Numbered from the stretch's first letter, positions 41,035-55,619 are shown. The stretch is 64,000 nt of DNA from Ryuthela nishihirai (GCA_038380435.1 JAWZYU010000729.1:16001-80000), one strand, 5' to 3'. Translations and numbers: made by a program. Notes: generated from the sequence alone by a model not told the origin.

Positions 41035-42082
41035 ATGCCCCCAGACCCAAACAAGCCCACCAGAATGCCTGACGACTCCAACACGCGCACCGAAATATCT
41101 CGTCATAAAAACCCCCACAAAAACGCCCCAGGACCCCAACACACCCAACAAAACACCCGAGACCCAAACACACTCACCGAAACGCCCCCAGAACCAAACA
41201 TGCCGACCAAAAAGGCCTCAGGACCCGAACACGCCGAACAAAACGCCTCAGACAAAACAAGCCCACCAAAACGCCCCAGGACTCCAACACGTGCACCAAA
41301 ACGCCCCAGAACCCCAACACGCCCAACAAAACTCCCCAGACCCAAACACGCTCACCGAAACGCCCCCAGACCCAAACACACCCACCAAAACGCCCCAGTC
41401 CCAAACACGCCCAACAAAATATTCCCCCACACCAGCCTACCAAAACGCCACCAGACCCAAACATGGCCACCAAAAAGGCCCCAGGATCCGAACATGCCGA
41501 CCAAAACGCCCCAGAACCAAACAAGCCCACCAAAATGCCCGACTCCAACACGCGCACCGAAACACCTCGTCATAAAATGGCCCACCAAAACGCCCCAGGG
41601 CCCCTACACGCCCAACAAAATACCCCAGACCCAAACACGCTCATCGAAACGCCCCCAGACCCAAACACACCCACCAAAACGCCCCAGTCCCAAACACGCC
41701 CAACAAAACATTCCCCCACACCAACCTACCAAAACGCCACCAGACCCAAACATGGCCACCAAAAAGGCCCCAGGATCCGAACATGCCGACCAAAACGCTC
41801 CAGACCCAAACAAGCCCACCAAAATGCCCGACTCCAACACGCGCACCGAAACACCTCGTCATAAAAACGCCCACCAAAACGCCCCAGGGCCCAACACGCG
41901 CAACAAAACACCCCAGACCCAAACACGCTCACTGAAACGCCCCCGGACCCAAACACGCCCACCAAAACGCCCCCAGTCCCAAACACGCCCAACAAAACAT
42001 TCCCCCAGATCAGCCTACGAAAACGCCCCCAGACACAAACATGCTCACAAAAAGTCCCTAGGACCCGAACACGCCGAGTGAA
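41035..42082. repeat. First 1,048-bp unit (alpha-beta-beta'-gamma)
   Basis: The unit has one more subunit than the 759-bp form. Its gamma carries two linked bases not found in other unit types: AACACGCGCAAC instead of AACACGCCCAAC, and CCCCCGGACC instead of CCCCCAGACC. The next unit always starts K/N. Seven of the eight beta'-containing units share these gamma bases. Confidence 0.95.
41566..41854. repeat. Beta' subunit (first of eight copies, 289 bp)
   Basis: Beta' starts at CTCGTCATAAAATGGCCC and ends before the next CTCGTCATA. It differs from beta by CATTCCCCCACACCAACC (no AATATT), GCTCATCGAAAC, GGGCCCCTACAC and CGCTCCAGACCC. It splits cleanly into ten monomers of 26-30 bp, so it is the best-preserved subunit. 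Other copies: 45719-46007, 46767-47055, 49917-50205, 55103-55391, 57434-57722, 60318-60606 and 63202-63490. Confidence 0.93.
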
Positions 42083-42841
42083 ATGCCCCCAGACCCAAAC
42101 AAGCCCACCAAAATGCCTGACGACTCCAACACGCGCACCGAAATATCTCGTCATAAAAACCCCCACAAAAACGCCCCAGGACCCCAACACACCCAACAAA
42201 ACACCCGAAACCCAAACACACTCACCGAAACGCCCCCAGAACCAAACATGCCGACCAAAAAGGCCTCAGGACCCGAACACGCCGAACAAAACGCCTCAGA
42301 CAAAACAAGCCCACCAAAACGCCCCAGGACTCCAACACGTGCACCAAAACGCCCCAGAACCCCAACACGCCCAACAAAACTCCCCAGACCCAAACACGCT
42401 CACCGAAACGCCCCCAGACCCAAACACACCCACCAAAACGCCCCAGTCCCAAACACGCCCAACAAAATATTCCCCCACACCAGCCTACCAAAACGCCACC
42501 AGACCCAAACATGGCCACCAAAAAGGCCCCAGGATCCGAACATGCCGACCAAAACGCCCCAGAACCAAACAAGCCCACCAAAATGCCCGACTCCAACACG
42601 CGCACCGAAACACCTCGTCATAAAAACGCCCACCAAAACGCCCCAGGGCCCAACACGCCCAACAAAACACCCCAGACCCAAACACGCTCACTGAAACGCC
42701 CCCAGACCCAAACACGCCCACCAAAACGCCCCCAGTCCCAAACACGCCCAACAAAACATTCCCCCAGATCAGCCTACGAAAACGCCCCCAGACACAAACA
42801 TGCTCACAAAAAGTCCCTAGGACCCGAACACGCCGAGTGAA
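42083..42841. repeat. 759-bp unit
   Basis: Plain K/N unit following the first 1,048-bp unit. Beta has AGTCCC. Confidence 0.94.
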
Positions 42842-44428
42842 ATGCCCCCAGACCCAAACAAGCCCACCAGAATGCCTGACGACTCCAACACGCGCACCGA
42901 AATATCTCGTCATAAAAACCCCCACAAAAACGCCCCAGGACCCCAACACACCCAACAAAACACCCGAGACCCAAACACACTCACCGAAACGCCCCCAGAA
43001 CCAAACATGCCGACCAAAAAGGCCTCAGGACCCGAACACGCCGAACAAAACGCCTCAGACAAAACAAGCCCACCAAAACGCCCCAGGACTCCAACACGTG
43101 CACCAAAACGCCCCAGAACCCCAACACGCCCAACAAAACTCCCCAGACCCAAACACGCTCACCGAAACGCCCCCAGACCCAAACACACCCACCAAAACGC
43201 CCCAGTCCCAAACACGCCCAACAAAATATTCCCCCACACCAGCCTACCAAAACGCCACCAGACCCAAACATGGCCACCAAAAAGGCCCCAGGATCCGAAC
43301 ATGCCGACCAAAACGCCCCAGAACCAAACAAGCCCACCAAAATGCCCGACTCCAACACGCGCACCGAAACACCTCGTCATAAAAACGCCCACCAAAACGC
43401 CCCAGGGCCCAACACGCCCAACAAAACACCCCAGACCCAAACACGCTCACTGAAACGCCCCAGACCCCAACACACCCAACAAAACACCCGAGACCCAAAC
43501 ACGCTCACCGAAACGCCCCCAGAACCAAACATGCCGACCAAAAAGGCCTCAGGACCCGAACACGCCGAACAAAACGCCTCAGACAAAACAAGCCCACCAA
43601 AACGCCCCAGGACTCCAACACGTGCACCAAAACGCCCCAGAACCCCAACACGCCCAACAAAACTCCCCAGACCCAAACACGCTCACCGAAACGCCCCCAG
43701 ACCCAAACACACCCACCAAAACGCCCCAGTCCGAAACACGCCCAACAAAATATTCCCCCACACCAGCCTACCAAAACGCCACCAGACCCAAACATGGCCA
43801 CCAAAAAGGCCCCAGGATCCGAACATGCCGACCAAAACGCCCCAGAACCAAACAAGCCCACCAAAATGCCCGACTCCAACACGCGCACCGAAACACCTCG
43901 TCATAAAAACGCCCACCAAAACGCCCCAGGGCCCAACACGCCCAACAAAATACCCCAGACCAAAACGCCCCAGTCCGAAACACGCCCAACAAAATATTCC
44001 CCCACACCAGCCTACCAAAACGCCACCAGACCCAAACATGGCCACCAAAAAGGCCCCAGGATCCGAACATGCCGACCAAAACGCCCCAGAACCAAACAAG
44101 CCCACCAAAATGCCCGACTCCAACACGCGCACCGAAACACCTCGTCATAAAAACGCCCACCAAAACGCCCCAGGGCCCAACACGCCCAACAAAATACCCC
44201 AGACCCAAACACGCTCACTGAAACGCCCCCAGACCCAAACACGCCCACCAAAACGCCCCCAGTCGCAAACACGCCCAACAAAACATTCCCCCAGATCAAC
44301 CTACGAAAACGCCCTCAGACACAAACATGCTCACAAAAAGTCCCTAGGACCCGAACACGCCGAGTGAAATGCCCCCAGACACAAACATGCTCACAAAAAG
44401 TCCCTAGGACCCGAACACGCCGAGTGAA
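42842..44428. repeat. 524+819 pair carrying an extra 244-bp duplication
   Basis: Length 1,587 bp = 524 + 819 + 244. The deletion junction is near 43459 and the extra 244 bp follow at 43962-44205. This is the only unit in the window with this change. Confidence 0.94.
43718..44205. repeat. 244-bp tandem duplication, unique in the window
   Basis: Copy 1 is 43718-43961 and copy 2 is 43962-44205. The join is CCCCAGACC followed by AAAACGCCCCAGTCCG, where a normal gamma would continue CCAAACACGCTC. It links early gamma back to beta about eight monomers upstream, the kind of product expected from out-of-register exchange between similar monomers. Both copies carry the AGTCCG variant. Confidence 0.93.
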
Positions 44429-45187
44429 ATGCCCCCAGACCCAAACAAGCCCACCAAAATGCCTGACGACTCCAACACGCGCACCGAAATATCTCGTCAT
44501 AAAAACCCCCACAAAAACGCCCCAGGACCCCAACACACCCAACAAAACACCCGAAACCCAAACACACTCACCGAAACGCCCCCAGAACCAAACATGCCGA
44601 CCAAAAAGGCCTCAGGACCCGAACACGCCGAACAAAACGCCTCAGACAAAACAAGCCCACCAAAACGCCCCAGGACTCCAACACGTGCACCAAAACGCCC
44701 CAGAACCCCAACACGCCCAACAAAACTCCCCAGACCCAAACACGCTCACCGAAACGCCCCCAGACCCAAACACACCCACCAAAACGCCCCAGTCCCAAAC
44801 ACGCCCAACAAAATATTCCCCCACACCAGCCTACCAAAACGCCACCAGACCCAAACATGGCCACCAAAAAGGCCCCAGGATCCGAACATGCCGACCAAAA
44901 CGCCCCAGAACCAAACAAGCCCACCAAAATGCCCGACTCCAACACGCGCACCGAAACACCTCGTCATAAAAACGCCCACCAAAACGCCCCAGGGCCCAAC
45001 ACGCCCAACAAAACACCCCAGACCCAAACACGCTCACTGAAACGCCCCCAGACCCAAACACGCCCACCAAAACGCCCCCAGTCCCAAACACGCCCAACAA
45101 AACATTCCCCCAGATCAGCCTACGAAAACGCCCCCAGACACAAACATGCTCACAAAAAGTCCCTAGGACCCGAACACGCCGAGTGAA
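44429..45187. repeat. 759-bp unit
   Basis: Plain K/N unit with AGTCCC beta, between the 244-bp duplication and a pair of 1,048-bp units. Confidence 0.94.
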
Positions 45188-47283
45188 ATGCCCCCAGACC
45201 CAAACAAGCCCACCAGAATGCCTGACGACTCCAACACGCGCACCGAAATATCTCGTCATAAAAACCCCCACAAAAACGCCCCAGGACCCCAACACACCCA
45301 ACAAAACACCCGAGACCCAAACACACTCACCGAAACGCCCCCAGAACCAAACATGCCGACCAAAAAGGCCTCAGGACCCGAACACGCCGAACAAAACGCC
45401 TCAGACAAAACAAGCCCACCAAAACGCCCCAGGACTCCAACACGTGCACCAAAACGCCCCAGAACCCCAACACGCCCAACAAAACTCCCCAGACCCAAAC
45501 ACGCTCACCGAAACGCCCCCAGACCCAAACACACCCACCAAAACGCCCCAGTCCCAAACACGCCCAACAAAATATTCCCCCACACCAGCCTACCAAAACG
45601 CCACCAGACCCAAACATGGCCACCAAAAAGGCCCCAGGATCCGAACATGCCGACCAAAACGCCCCAGAACCAAACAAGCCCACCAAAATGCCCGACTCCA
45701 ACACGCGCACCGAAACACCTCGTCATAAAATGGCCCACCAAAACGCCCCAGGGCCCCTACACGCCCAACAAAATACCCCAGACCCAAACACGCTCATCGA
45801 AACGCCCCCAGACCCAAACACACCCACCAAAACGCCCCAGTCCCAAACACGCCCAACAAAACATTCCCCCACACCAACCTACCAAAACGCCACCAGACCC
45901 AAACATGGCCACCAAAAAGGCCCCAGGATCCGAACATGCCGACCAAAACGCTCCAGACCCAAACAAGCCCACCAAAATGCCCGACTCCAACACGCGCACC
46001 GAAACACCTCGTCATAAAAACGCCCACCAAAACGCCCCAGGGCCCAACACGCGCAACAAAACACCCCAGACCCAAACACGCTCACTGAAACGCCCCCGGA
46101 CCCAAACACGCCCACCAAAACGCCCCCAGTCCCAAACACGCCCAACAAAACATTCCCCCAGATCAGCCTACGAAAACGCCCCCAGACACAAACATGCTCA
46201 CAAAAAGTCCCTAGGACCCGAACACGCCGAGTGAAATGCCCCCAGACCCAAACAAGCCCACCAAAATGCCTGACGACTCCAACACGCGCACCGAAATATC
46301 TCGTCATAAAAACCCCCACAAAAACGCCCCAGGACCCCAACACACCCAACAAAACACCCGAAACCCAAACACACTCACCGAAACGCCCCCAGAACCAAAC
46401 ATGCCGACCAAAAAGGCCTCAGGACCCGAACACGCCGAACAAAACGCCTCAGACAAAACAAGCCCACCAAAACGCCCCAGGACTCCAACACGTGCACCAA
46501 AACGCCCCAGAACCCCAACACGCCCAACAAAACTCCCCAGACCCAAACACGCTCACCGAAACGCCCCCAGACCCAAACACACCCACCAAAACGCCCCAGT
46601 CCGAAACACGCCCAACAAAATATTCCCCCACACCAGCCTACCAAAACGCCACCAGACCCAAACATGGCCACCAAAAAGGCCCCAGGATCCGAACATGCCG
46701 ACCAAAACGCCCCAGAACCAAACAAGCCCACCAAAATGCCCGACTCCAACACGCGCACCGAAACACCTCGTCATAAAATGGCCCACCAAAACGCCCCAGG
46801 GCCCCTACACGCCCAACAAAATACCCCAGACCCAAACACGCTCATCGAAACGCCCCCAGACCCAAACACACCCACCAAAACGCCCCAGTCCCAAACACGC
46901 CCAACAAAACATTCCCCCACACCAACCTACCAAAACGCCACCAGACCCAAACATGGCCACCAAAAAGGCCCCAGGATCCGAACATGCCGACCAAAACGCT
47001 CCAGACCCAAACAAGCCCACCAAAATGCCCGACTCCAACACGCGCACCGAAACACCTCGTCATAAAAACGCCCACCAAAACGCCCCAGGGCCCAACACGC
47101 GCAACAAAACACCCCAGACCCAAACACGCTCACTGAAACGCCCCCGGACCCAAACACGCCCACCAAAACGCCCCCAGTCCCAAACACGCCCAACAAAACA
47201 TTCCCCCAGATCAGCCTACGAAAACGCCCCCAGACACAAACATGCTCACAAAAAGTCCCTAGGACCCGAACACGCCGAGTGAA
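45188..47283. repeat. Two adjacent 1,048-bp units
   Basis: Units are 45188-46235 (R/D start, AGTCCC beta) and 46236-47283 (K/N start, AGTCCG beta). Their beta' and gamma parts look identical, but their alpha-beta halves come from different haplotypes. Confidence 0.95.
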
Positions 47284-49385
47284 ATGCCCCCAGACCCAAA
47301 CAAGCCCACCAAAATGCCTGACGACTCCAACACGCGCACCGAAATATCTCGTCATAAAAACCCCCACAAAAACGCCCCAGGACCCCAACACACCCAACAA
47401 AACACCCGAAACCCAAACACACTCACCGAAACGCCCCCAGAACCAAACATGCCGACCAAAAAGGCCTCAGGACCCGAACACGCCGAACAAAACGCCTCAG
47501 ACAAAACAAGCCCACCAAAACGCCCCAGGACTCCAACACGTGCACCAAAACGCCCCAGAACCCCAACACGCCCAACAAAACTCCCCAGACCCAAACACGC
47601 TCACCGAAACGCCCCCAGACCCAAACACACCCACCAAAACGCCCCAGTCCGAAACACGCCCAACAAAATATTCCCCCACACCAGCCTACCAAAACGCCAC
47701 CAGACCCAAACATGGCCACCAAAAAGGCCCCAGGATCCGAACATGCCGACCAAAACGCCCCAGAACCAAACAAGCCCACCAAAATGCCCGACTCCAACAC
47801 GCGCACCGAAACACCTCGTCATAAAAACGCCCACCAAAACGCCCCAGGGCCCAACACGCCCAACAAAACACCCCAGACCCAAACACGCTCACTGAAACGC
47901 CCCAGACCCCAACACACCCAACAAAACACCCGAGACCCAAACACGCTCACCGAAACGCCCCCAGAACCAAACATGCCGACCAAAAAGGCCTCAGGACCCG
48001 AACACGCCGAACAAAACGCCTCAGACAAAACAAGCCCACCAAAACGCCCCAGGACTCCAACACGTGCACCAAAACGCCCCAGAACCCCAACACGCCCAAC
48101 AAAACTCCCCAGACCCAAACACGCTCACCGAAACGCCCCCAGACCCAAACACACCCACCAAAACGCCCCAGTCCGAAACACGCCCAACAAAATATTCCCC
48201 CACACCAGCCTACCAAAACGCCACCAGACCCAAACATGGCCACCAAAAAGGCCCCAGGATCCGAACATGCCGACCAAAACGCCCCAGAACCAAACAAGCC
48301 CACCAAAATGCCCGACTCCAACACGCGCACCGAAACACCTCGTCATAAAAACGCCCACCAAAACGCCCCAGGGCCCAACACGCCCAACAAAATACCCCAG
48401 ACCCAAACACGCTCACTGAAACGCCCCCAGACCCAAACACGCCCACCAAAACGCCCCCAGTCGCAAACACGCCCAACAAAACATTCCCCCAGATCAACCT
48501 ACGAAAACGCCCTCAGACACAAACATGCTCACAAAAAGTCCCTAGGACCCGAACACGCCGAGTGAAATGCCCCCAGACACAAACATGCTCACAAAAAGTC
48601 CCTAGGACCCGAACACGCCGAGTGAAATGCCCCCAGACCCAAACAAGCCCACCAAAATGCCTGACGACTCCAACACGCGCACCGAAATATCTCGTCATAA
48701 AAACCCCCACAAAAACGCCCCAGGACCCCAACACACCCAACAAAACACCCGAAACCCAAACACACTCACCGAAACGCCCCCAGAACCAAACATGCCGACC
48801 AAAAAGGCCTCAGGACCCGAACACGCCGAACAAAACGCCTCAGACAAAACAAGCCCACCAAAACGCCCCAGGACTCCAACACGTGCACCAAAACGCCCCA
48901 GAACCCCAACACGCCCAACAAAACTCCCCAGACCCAAACACGCTCACCGAAACGCCCCCAGACCCAAACACACCCACCAAAACGCCCCAGTCCGAAACAC
49001 GCCCAACAAAATATTCCCCCACACCAGCCTACCAAAACGCCACCAGACCCAAACATGGCCACCAAAAAGGCCCCAGGATCCGAACATGCCGACCAAAACG
49101 CCCCAGAACCAAACAAGCCCACCAAAATGCCCGACTCCAACACGCGCACCGAAACACCTCGTCATAAAAACGCCCACCAAAACGCCCCAGGGCCCAACAC
49201 GCCCAACAAAACACCCCAGACCCAAACACGCTCACTGAAACGCCCCCAGACCCAAACACGCCCACCAAAACGCCCCCAGTCCCAAACACGCCCAACAAAA
49301 CATTCCCCCAGATCAGCCTACGAAAACGCCCCCAGACACAAACATGCTCACAAAAAGTCCCTAGGACCCGAACACGCCGAGTGAA
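47284..49385. repeat. 2,102-bp block (524+819+759); last 819-bp unit
   Basis: The pair runs 47284-48626 with its junction near 47901, and the 759-bp unit is 48627-49385. All betas carry AGTCCG. No 60-bp gamma duplication occurs to the right of 48,633. Confidence 0.94.
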
Positions 49386-51192
49386 ATGCCCCCAGACCCA
49401 AACAAGCCCACCAGAATGCCTGACGACTCCAACACGCGCACCGAAATATCTCGTCATAAAAACCCCCACAAAAACGCCCCAGGACCCCAACACACCCAAC
49501 AAAACACCCGAGACCCAAACACACTCACCGAAACGCCCCCAGAACCAAACATGCCGACCAAAAAGGCCTCAGGACCCGAACACGCCGAACAAAACGCCTC
49601 AGACAAAACAAGCCCACCAAAACGCCCCAGGACTCCAACACGTGCACCAAAACGCCCCAGAACCCCAACACGCCCAACAAAACTCCCCAGACCCAAACAC
49701 GCTCACCGAAACGCCCCCAGACCCAAACACACCCACCAAAACGCCCCAGTCCGAAACACGCCCAACAAAATATTCCCCCACACCAGCCTACCAAAACGCC
49801 ACCAGACCCAAACATGGCCACCAAAAAGGCCCCAGGATCCGAACATGCCGACCAAAACGCCCCAGAACCAAACAAGCCCACCAAAATGCCCGACTCCAAC
49901 ACGCGCACCGAAACACCTCGTCATAAAATGGCCCACCAAAACGCCCCAGGGCCCCTACACGCCCAACAAAATACCCCAGACCCAAACACGCTCATCGAAA
50001 CGCCCCCAGACCCAAACACACCCACCAAAACGCCCCAGTCCCAAACACGCCCAACAAAACATTCCCCCACACCAACCTACCAAAACGCCACCAGACCCAA
50101 ACATGGCCACCAAAAAGGCCCCAGGATCCGAACATGCCGACCAAAACGCTCCAGACCCAAACAAGCCCACCAAAATGCCCGACTCCAACACGCGCACCGA
50201 AACACCTCGTCATAAAAACGCCCACCAAAACGCCCCAGGGCCCAACACGCGCAACAAAACACCCCAGACCCAAACACGCTCACTGAAACGCCCCCGGACC
50301 CAAACACGCCCACCAAAACGCCCCCAGTCCCAAACACGCCCAACAAAACATTCCCCCAGATCAGCCTACGAAAACGCCCCCAGACACAAACATGCTCACA
50401 AAAAGTCCCTAGGACCCGAACACGCCGAGTGAAATGCCCCCAGACCCAAACAAGCCCACCAAAATGCCTGACGACTCCAACACGCGCACCGAAATATCTC
50501 GTCATAAAAACCCCCACAAAAACGCCCCAGGACCCCAACACACCCAACAAAACACCCGAAACCCAAACACACTCACCGAAACGCCCCCAGAACCAAACAT
50601 GCCGACCAAAAAGGCCTCAGGACCCGAACACGCCGAACAAAACGCCTCAGACAAAACAAGCCCACCAAAACGCCCCAGGACTCCAACACGTGCACCAAAA
50701 CGCCCCAGAACCCCAACACGCCCAACAAAACTCCCCAGACCCAAACACGCTCACCGAAACGCCCCCAGACCCAAACACACCCACCAAAACGCCCCAGTCC
50801 GAAACACGCCCAACAAAATATTCCCCCACACCAGCCTACCAAAACGCCACCAGACCCAAACATGGCCACCAAAAAGGCCCCAGGATCCGAACATGCCGAC
50901 CAAAACGCCCCAGAACCAAACAAGCCCACCAAAATGCCCGACTCCAACACGCGCACCGAAACACCTCGTCATAAAAACGCCCACCAAAACGCCCCAGGGC
51001 CCAACACGCCCAACAAAACACCCCAGACCCAAACACGCTCACTGAAACGCCCCCAGACCCAAACACGCCCACCAAAACGCCCCCAGTCCCAAACACGCCC
51101 AACAAAACATTCCCCCAGATCAGCCTACGAAAACGCCCCCAGACACAAACATGCTCACAAAAAGTCCCTAGGACCCGAACACGCCGAGTGAA
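49386..51192. repeat. 1,048-bp unit then 759-bp unit
   Basis: Units are 49386-50433 and 50434-51192. Both first betas carry AGTCCG. Confidence 0.94.
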
Positions 51193-52999
51193 ATGCCCCC
51201 AGACCCAAACAAGCCCACCAGAATGCCTGACGACTCCAACACGCGCACCGAAATATCTCGTCATAAAAACCCCCACAAAAACGCCCCAGGACCCCAACAC
51301 ACCCAACAAAACACCCGAGACCCAAACACACTCACCGAAACGCCCCCAGAACCAAACATGCCGACCAAAAAGGCCTCAGGACCCGAACACGCCGAACAAA
51401 ACGCCTCAGACAAAACAAGCCCACCAAAACGCCCCAGGACTCCAACACGTGCACCAAAACGCCCCAGAACCCCAACACGCCCAACAAAACTCCCCAGACC
51501 CAAACACGCTCACCGAAACGCCCCCAGACCCAAACACACCCACCAAAACGCCCCAGTCCCAAACACGCCCAACAAAATATTCCCCCACACCAGCCTACCA
51601 AAACGCCACCAGACCCAAACATGGCCACCAAAAAGGCCCCAGGATCCGAACATGCCGACCAAAACGCCCCAGAACCAAACAAGCCCACCAAAATGCCCGA
51701 CTCCAACACGCGCACCGAAACACCTCGTCATAAAAACGCCCACCAAAACGCCCCAGGGCCCAACACGCCCAACAAAACACCCCAGACCCAAACACGCTCA
51801 CTGAAACGCCCCAGACCCCAACACACCCAACAAAACACCCGAGACCCAAACACGCTCACCGAAACGCCCCCAGAACCAAACATGCCGACCAAAAAGGCCT
51901 CAGGACCCGAACACGCCGAACAAAACGCCTCAGACAAAACAAGCCCACCAAAACGCCCCAGGACTCCAACACGTGCACCAAAACGCCCCAGAACCCCAAC
52001 ACGCCCAACAAAACTCCCCAGACCCAAACACGCTCACCGAAACGCCCCCAGACCCAAACACACCCACCAAAACGCCCCAGTCCCAAACACGCCCAACAAA
52101 ATATTCCCCCACACCAGCCTACCAAAACGCCACCAGACCCAAACATGGCCACCAAAAAGGCCCCAGGATCCGAACATGCCGACCAAAACGCCCCAGAACC
52201 AAACAAGCCCACCAAAATGCCCGACTCCAACACGCGCACCGAAACACCTCGTCATAAAAACGCCCACCAAAACGCCCCAGGGCCCAACACGCCCAACAAA
52301 ACACCCCAGACCCAAACACGCTCACTGAAACGCCCCAGACCCCAACACACCCAACAAAACACCCGAGACCCAAACACGCTCACCGAAACGCCCCCAGAAC
52401 CAAACATGCCGACCAAAAAGGCCTCAGGACCCGAACACGCCGAACAAAACGCCTCAGACAAAACAAGCCCACCAAAACGCCCCAGGACTCCAACACGTGC
52501 ACCAAAACGCCCCAGAACCCCAACACGCCCAACAAAACTCCCCAGACCCAAACACGCTCACCGAAACGCCCCCAGACCCAAACACACCCACCAAAACGCC
52601 CCAGTCCCAAACACGCCCAACAAAATATTCCCCCACACCAGCCTACCAAAACGCCACCAGACCCAAACATGGCCACCAAAAAGGCCCCAGGATCCGAACA
52701 TGCCGACCAAAACGCCCCAGAACCAAACAAGCCCACCAAAATGCCCGACTCCAACACGCGCACCGAAACACCTCGTCATAAAAACGCCCACCAAAACGCC
52801 CCAGGGCCCAACACGCCCAACAAAACACCCCAGACCCAAACACGCTCACTGAAACGCCCCCAGACCCAAACACGCCCACCAAAACGCCCCCAGTCCCAAA
52901 CACGCCCAACAAAACATTCCCCCAGATCAGCCTACGAAAACGCCCCCAGACACAAACATGCTCACAAAAAGTCCCTAGGACCCGAACACGCCGAGTGAA
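51193..52999. repeat. 524+524+759
   Basis: Deletion junctions near 51810 and 52334. All three betas carry AGTCCC. Confidence 0.94.
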
Positions 53000-55619
53000 A
53001 TGCCCCCAGACCCAAACAAGCCCACCAGAATGCCTGACGACTCCAACACGCGCACCGAAATATCTCGTCATAAAAACCCCCACAAAAACGCCCCAGGACC
53101 CCAACACACCCAACAAAACACCCGAGACCCAAACACACTCACCGAAACGCCCCCAGAACCAAACATGCCGACCAAAAAGGCCTCAGGACCCGAACACGCC
53201 GAACAAAACGCCTCAGACAAAACAAGCCCACCAAAACGCCCCAGGACTCCAACACGTGCACCAAAACGCCCCAGAACCCCAACACGCCCAACAAAACTCC
53301 CCAGACCCAAACACGCTCACCGAAACGCCCCCAGACCCAAACACACCCACCAAAACGCCCCAGTCCCAAACACGCCCAACAAAATATTCCCCCACACCAG
53401 CCTACCAAAACGCCACCAGACCCAAACATGGCCACCAAAAAGGCCCCAGGATCCGAACATGCCGACCAAAACGCCCCAGAACCAAACAAGCCCACCAAAA
53501 TGCCCGACTCCAACACGCGCACCGAAACACCTCGTCATAAAAACGCCCACCAAAACGCCCCAGGGCCCAACACGCCCAACAAAACACCCCAGACCCAAAC
53601 ACGCTCACTGAAACGCCCCAGACCCCAACACACCCAACAAAACACCCGAGACCCAAACACGCTCACCGAAACGCCCCCAGAACCAAACATGCCGACCAAA
53701 AAGGCCTCAGGACCCGAACACGCCGAACAAAACGCCTCAGACAAAACAAGCCCACCAAAACGCCCCAGGACTCCAACACGTGCACCAAAACGCCCCAGAA
53801 CCCCAACACGCCCAACAAAACTCCCCAGACCCAAACACGCTCACCGAAACGCCCCCAGACCCAAACACACCCACCAAAACGCCCCAGTCCGAAACACGCC
53901 CAACAAAATATTCCCCCACACCAGCCTACCAAAACGCCACCAGACCCAAACATGGCCACCAAAAAGGCCCCAGGATCCGAACATGCCGACCAAAACGCCC
54001 CAGAACCAAACAAGCCCACCAAAATGCCCGACTCCAACACGCGCACCGAAACACCTCGTCATAAAAACGCCCACCAAAACGCCCCAGGGCCCAACACGCC
54101 CAACAAAACACCCCAGACCCAAACACGCTCACTGAAACGCCCCAGACCCCAACACACCCAACAAAACACCCGAGACCCAAACACGCTCACCGAAACGCCC
54201 CCAGAACCAAACATGCCGACCAAAAAGGCCTCAGGACCCGAACACGCCGAACAAAACGCCTCAGACAAAACAAGCCCACCAAAACGCCCCAGGACTCCAA
54301 CACGTGCACCAAAACGCCCCAGAACCCCAACACGCCCAACAAAACTCCCCAGACCCAAACACGCTCACCGAAACGCCCCCAGACCCAAACACACCCACCA
54401 AAACGCCCCAGTCCCAAACACGCCCAACAAAATATTCCCCCACACCAGCCTACCAAAACGCCACCAGACCCAAACATGGCCACCAAAAAGGCCCCAGGAT
54501 CCGAACATGCCGACCAAAACGCCCCAGAACCAAACAAGCCCACCAAAATGCCCGACTCCAACACGCGCACCGAAACACCTCGTCATAAAAACGCCCACCA
54601 AAACGCCCCAGGGCCCAACACGCCCAACAAAACACCCCAGACCCAAACACGCTCACTGAAACGCCCCAGACCCCAACACACCCAACAAAACACCCGAGAC
54701 CCAAACACGCTCACCGAAACGCCCCCAGAACCAAACATGCCGACCAAAAAGGCCTCAGGACCCGAACACGCCGAACAAAACGCCTCAGACAAAACAAGCC
54801 CACCAAAACGCCCCAGGACTCCAACACGTGCAGCAAAACGCCCCAGAACCCCAACACGCCCAACAAAACTCCCCAGACCCAAACACGCTCACCGAAACGC
54901 CCCCAGACCCAAACACACCCACCAAAACGCCCCAGTCCCAAACACGCCCAACAAAATATTCCCCCACACCAGCCTACCAAAACGCCACCAGACCCAAACA
55001 TGGCCACCAAAAAGGCCCCAGGATCCGAACATGCCGACCAAAACGCCCCAGAACCAAACAAGCCCACCAAAATGCCCGACTCCAACACGCGCACCGAAAC
55101 ACCTCGTCATAAAATGGCCCACCAAAACGCCCCAGGGCCCCTACACGCCCAACAAAATACCCCAGACCCAAACACGCTCATCGAAACGCCCCCAGACCCA
55201 AACACACCCACCAAAACGCCCCAGTCCCAAACACGCCCAACAAAACATTCCCCCACACCAACCTACCAAAACGCCACCAGACCCAAACATGGCCACCAAA
55301 AAGGCCCCAGGATCCGAACATGCCGACCAAAACGCTCCAGACCCAAACAAGCCCACCAAAATGCCCGACTCCAACACGCGCACCGAAACACCTCGTCATA
55401 AAAACGCCCACCAAAACGCCCCAGGGCCCAACACGCGCAACAAAACACCCCAGACCCAAACACGCTCACTGAAACGCCCCCGGACCCAAACACGCCCACC
55501 AAAACGCCCCCAGTCCCAAACACGCCCAACAAAACATTCCCCCAGATCAGCCTACGAAAACGCCCCCAGACACAAACATGCTCACAAAAAGTCCCTAGGA
55601 CCCGAACACGCCGAGTGAA
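53000..55619. repeat. Three 524-bp units ending in a 1,048-bp unit
   Basis: Junctions near 53617, 54141 and 54665 are spaced exactly 524 bp apart, the longest run of deletion units in the window. A base seen nowhere else, G at 54833 (GTGCAGC for GTGCACC), lies just after the CACGTG motif. The final gamma is beta'-linked. Confidence 0.94.

Noticed and set aside
54476..55618. 380-codon open frame on the + strand (a similar one at 56807-57949, and hundreds shorter on both strands)
   Set aside because: The sequence is almost free of T on the + strand, so stops are rare. Comparable open frames exist on both strands and in several frames over the same bases. They break at each unit (TGA in CACTGAAACG and GAGTGAAATG), and the longest ones arise only where a 524-bp deletion or beta' shifts the frame. 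The translations are low-complexity P/K/T/N/Q or G/V/F/W strings with no domain.
53000..55619. The 1,048-bp unit as a simple dimer of the 524-bp unit (2 x 524 = 1,048)
   Set aside because: The equality is a coincidence of 235+289=524. The 1,048-bp unit has no deletion junction and contains one alpha, beta, beta' and gamma, not two copies of the 524-bp sequence.
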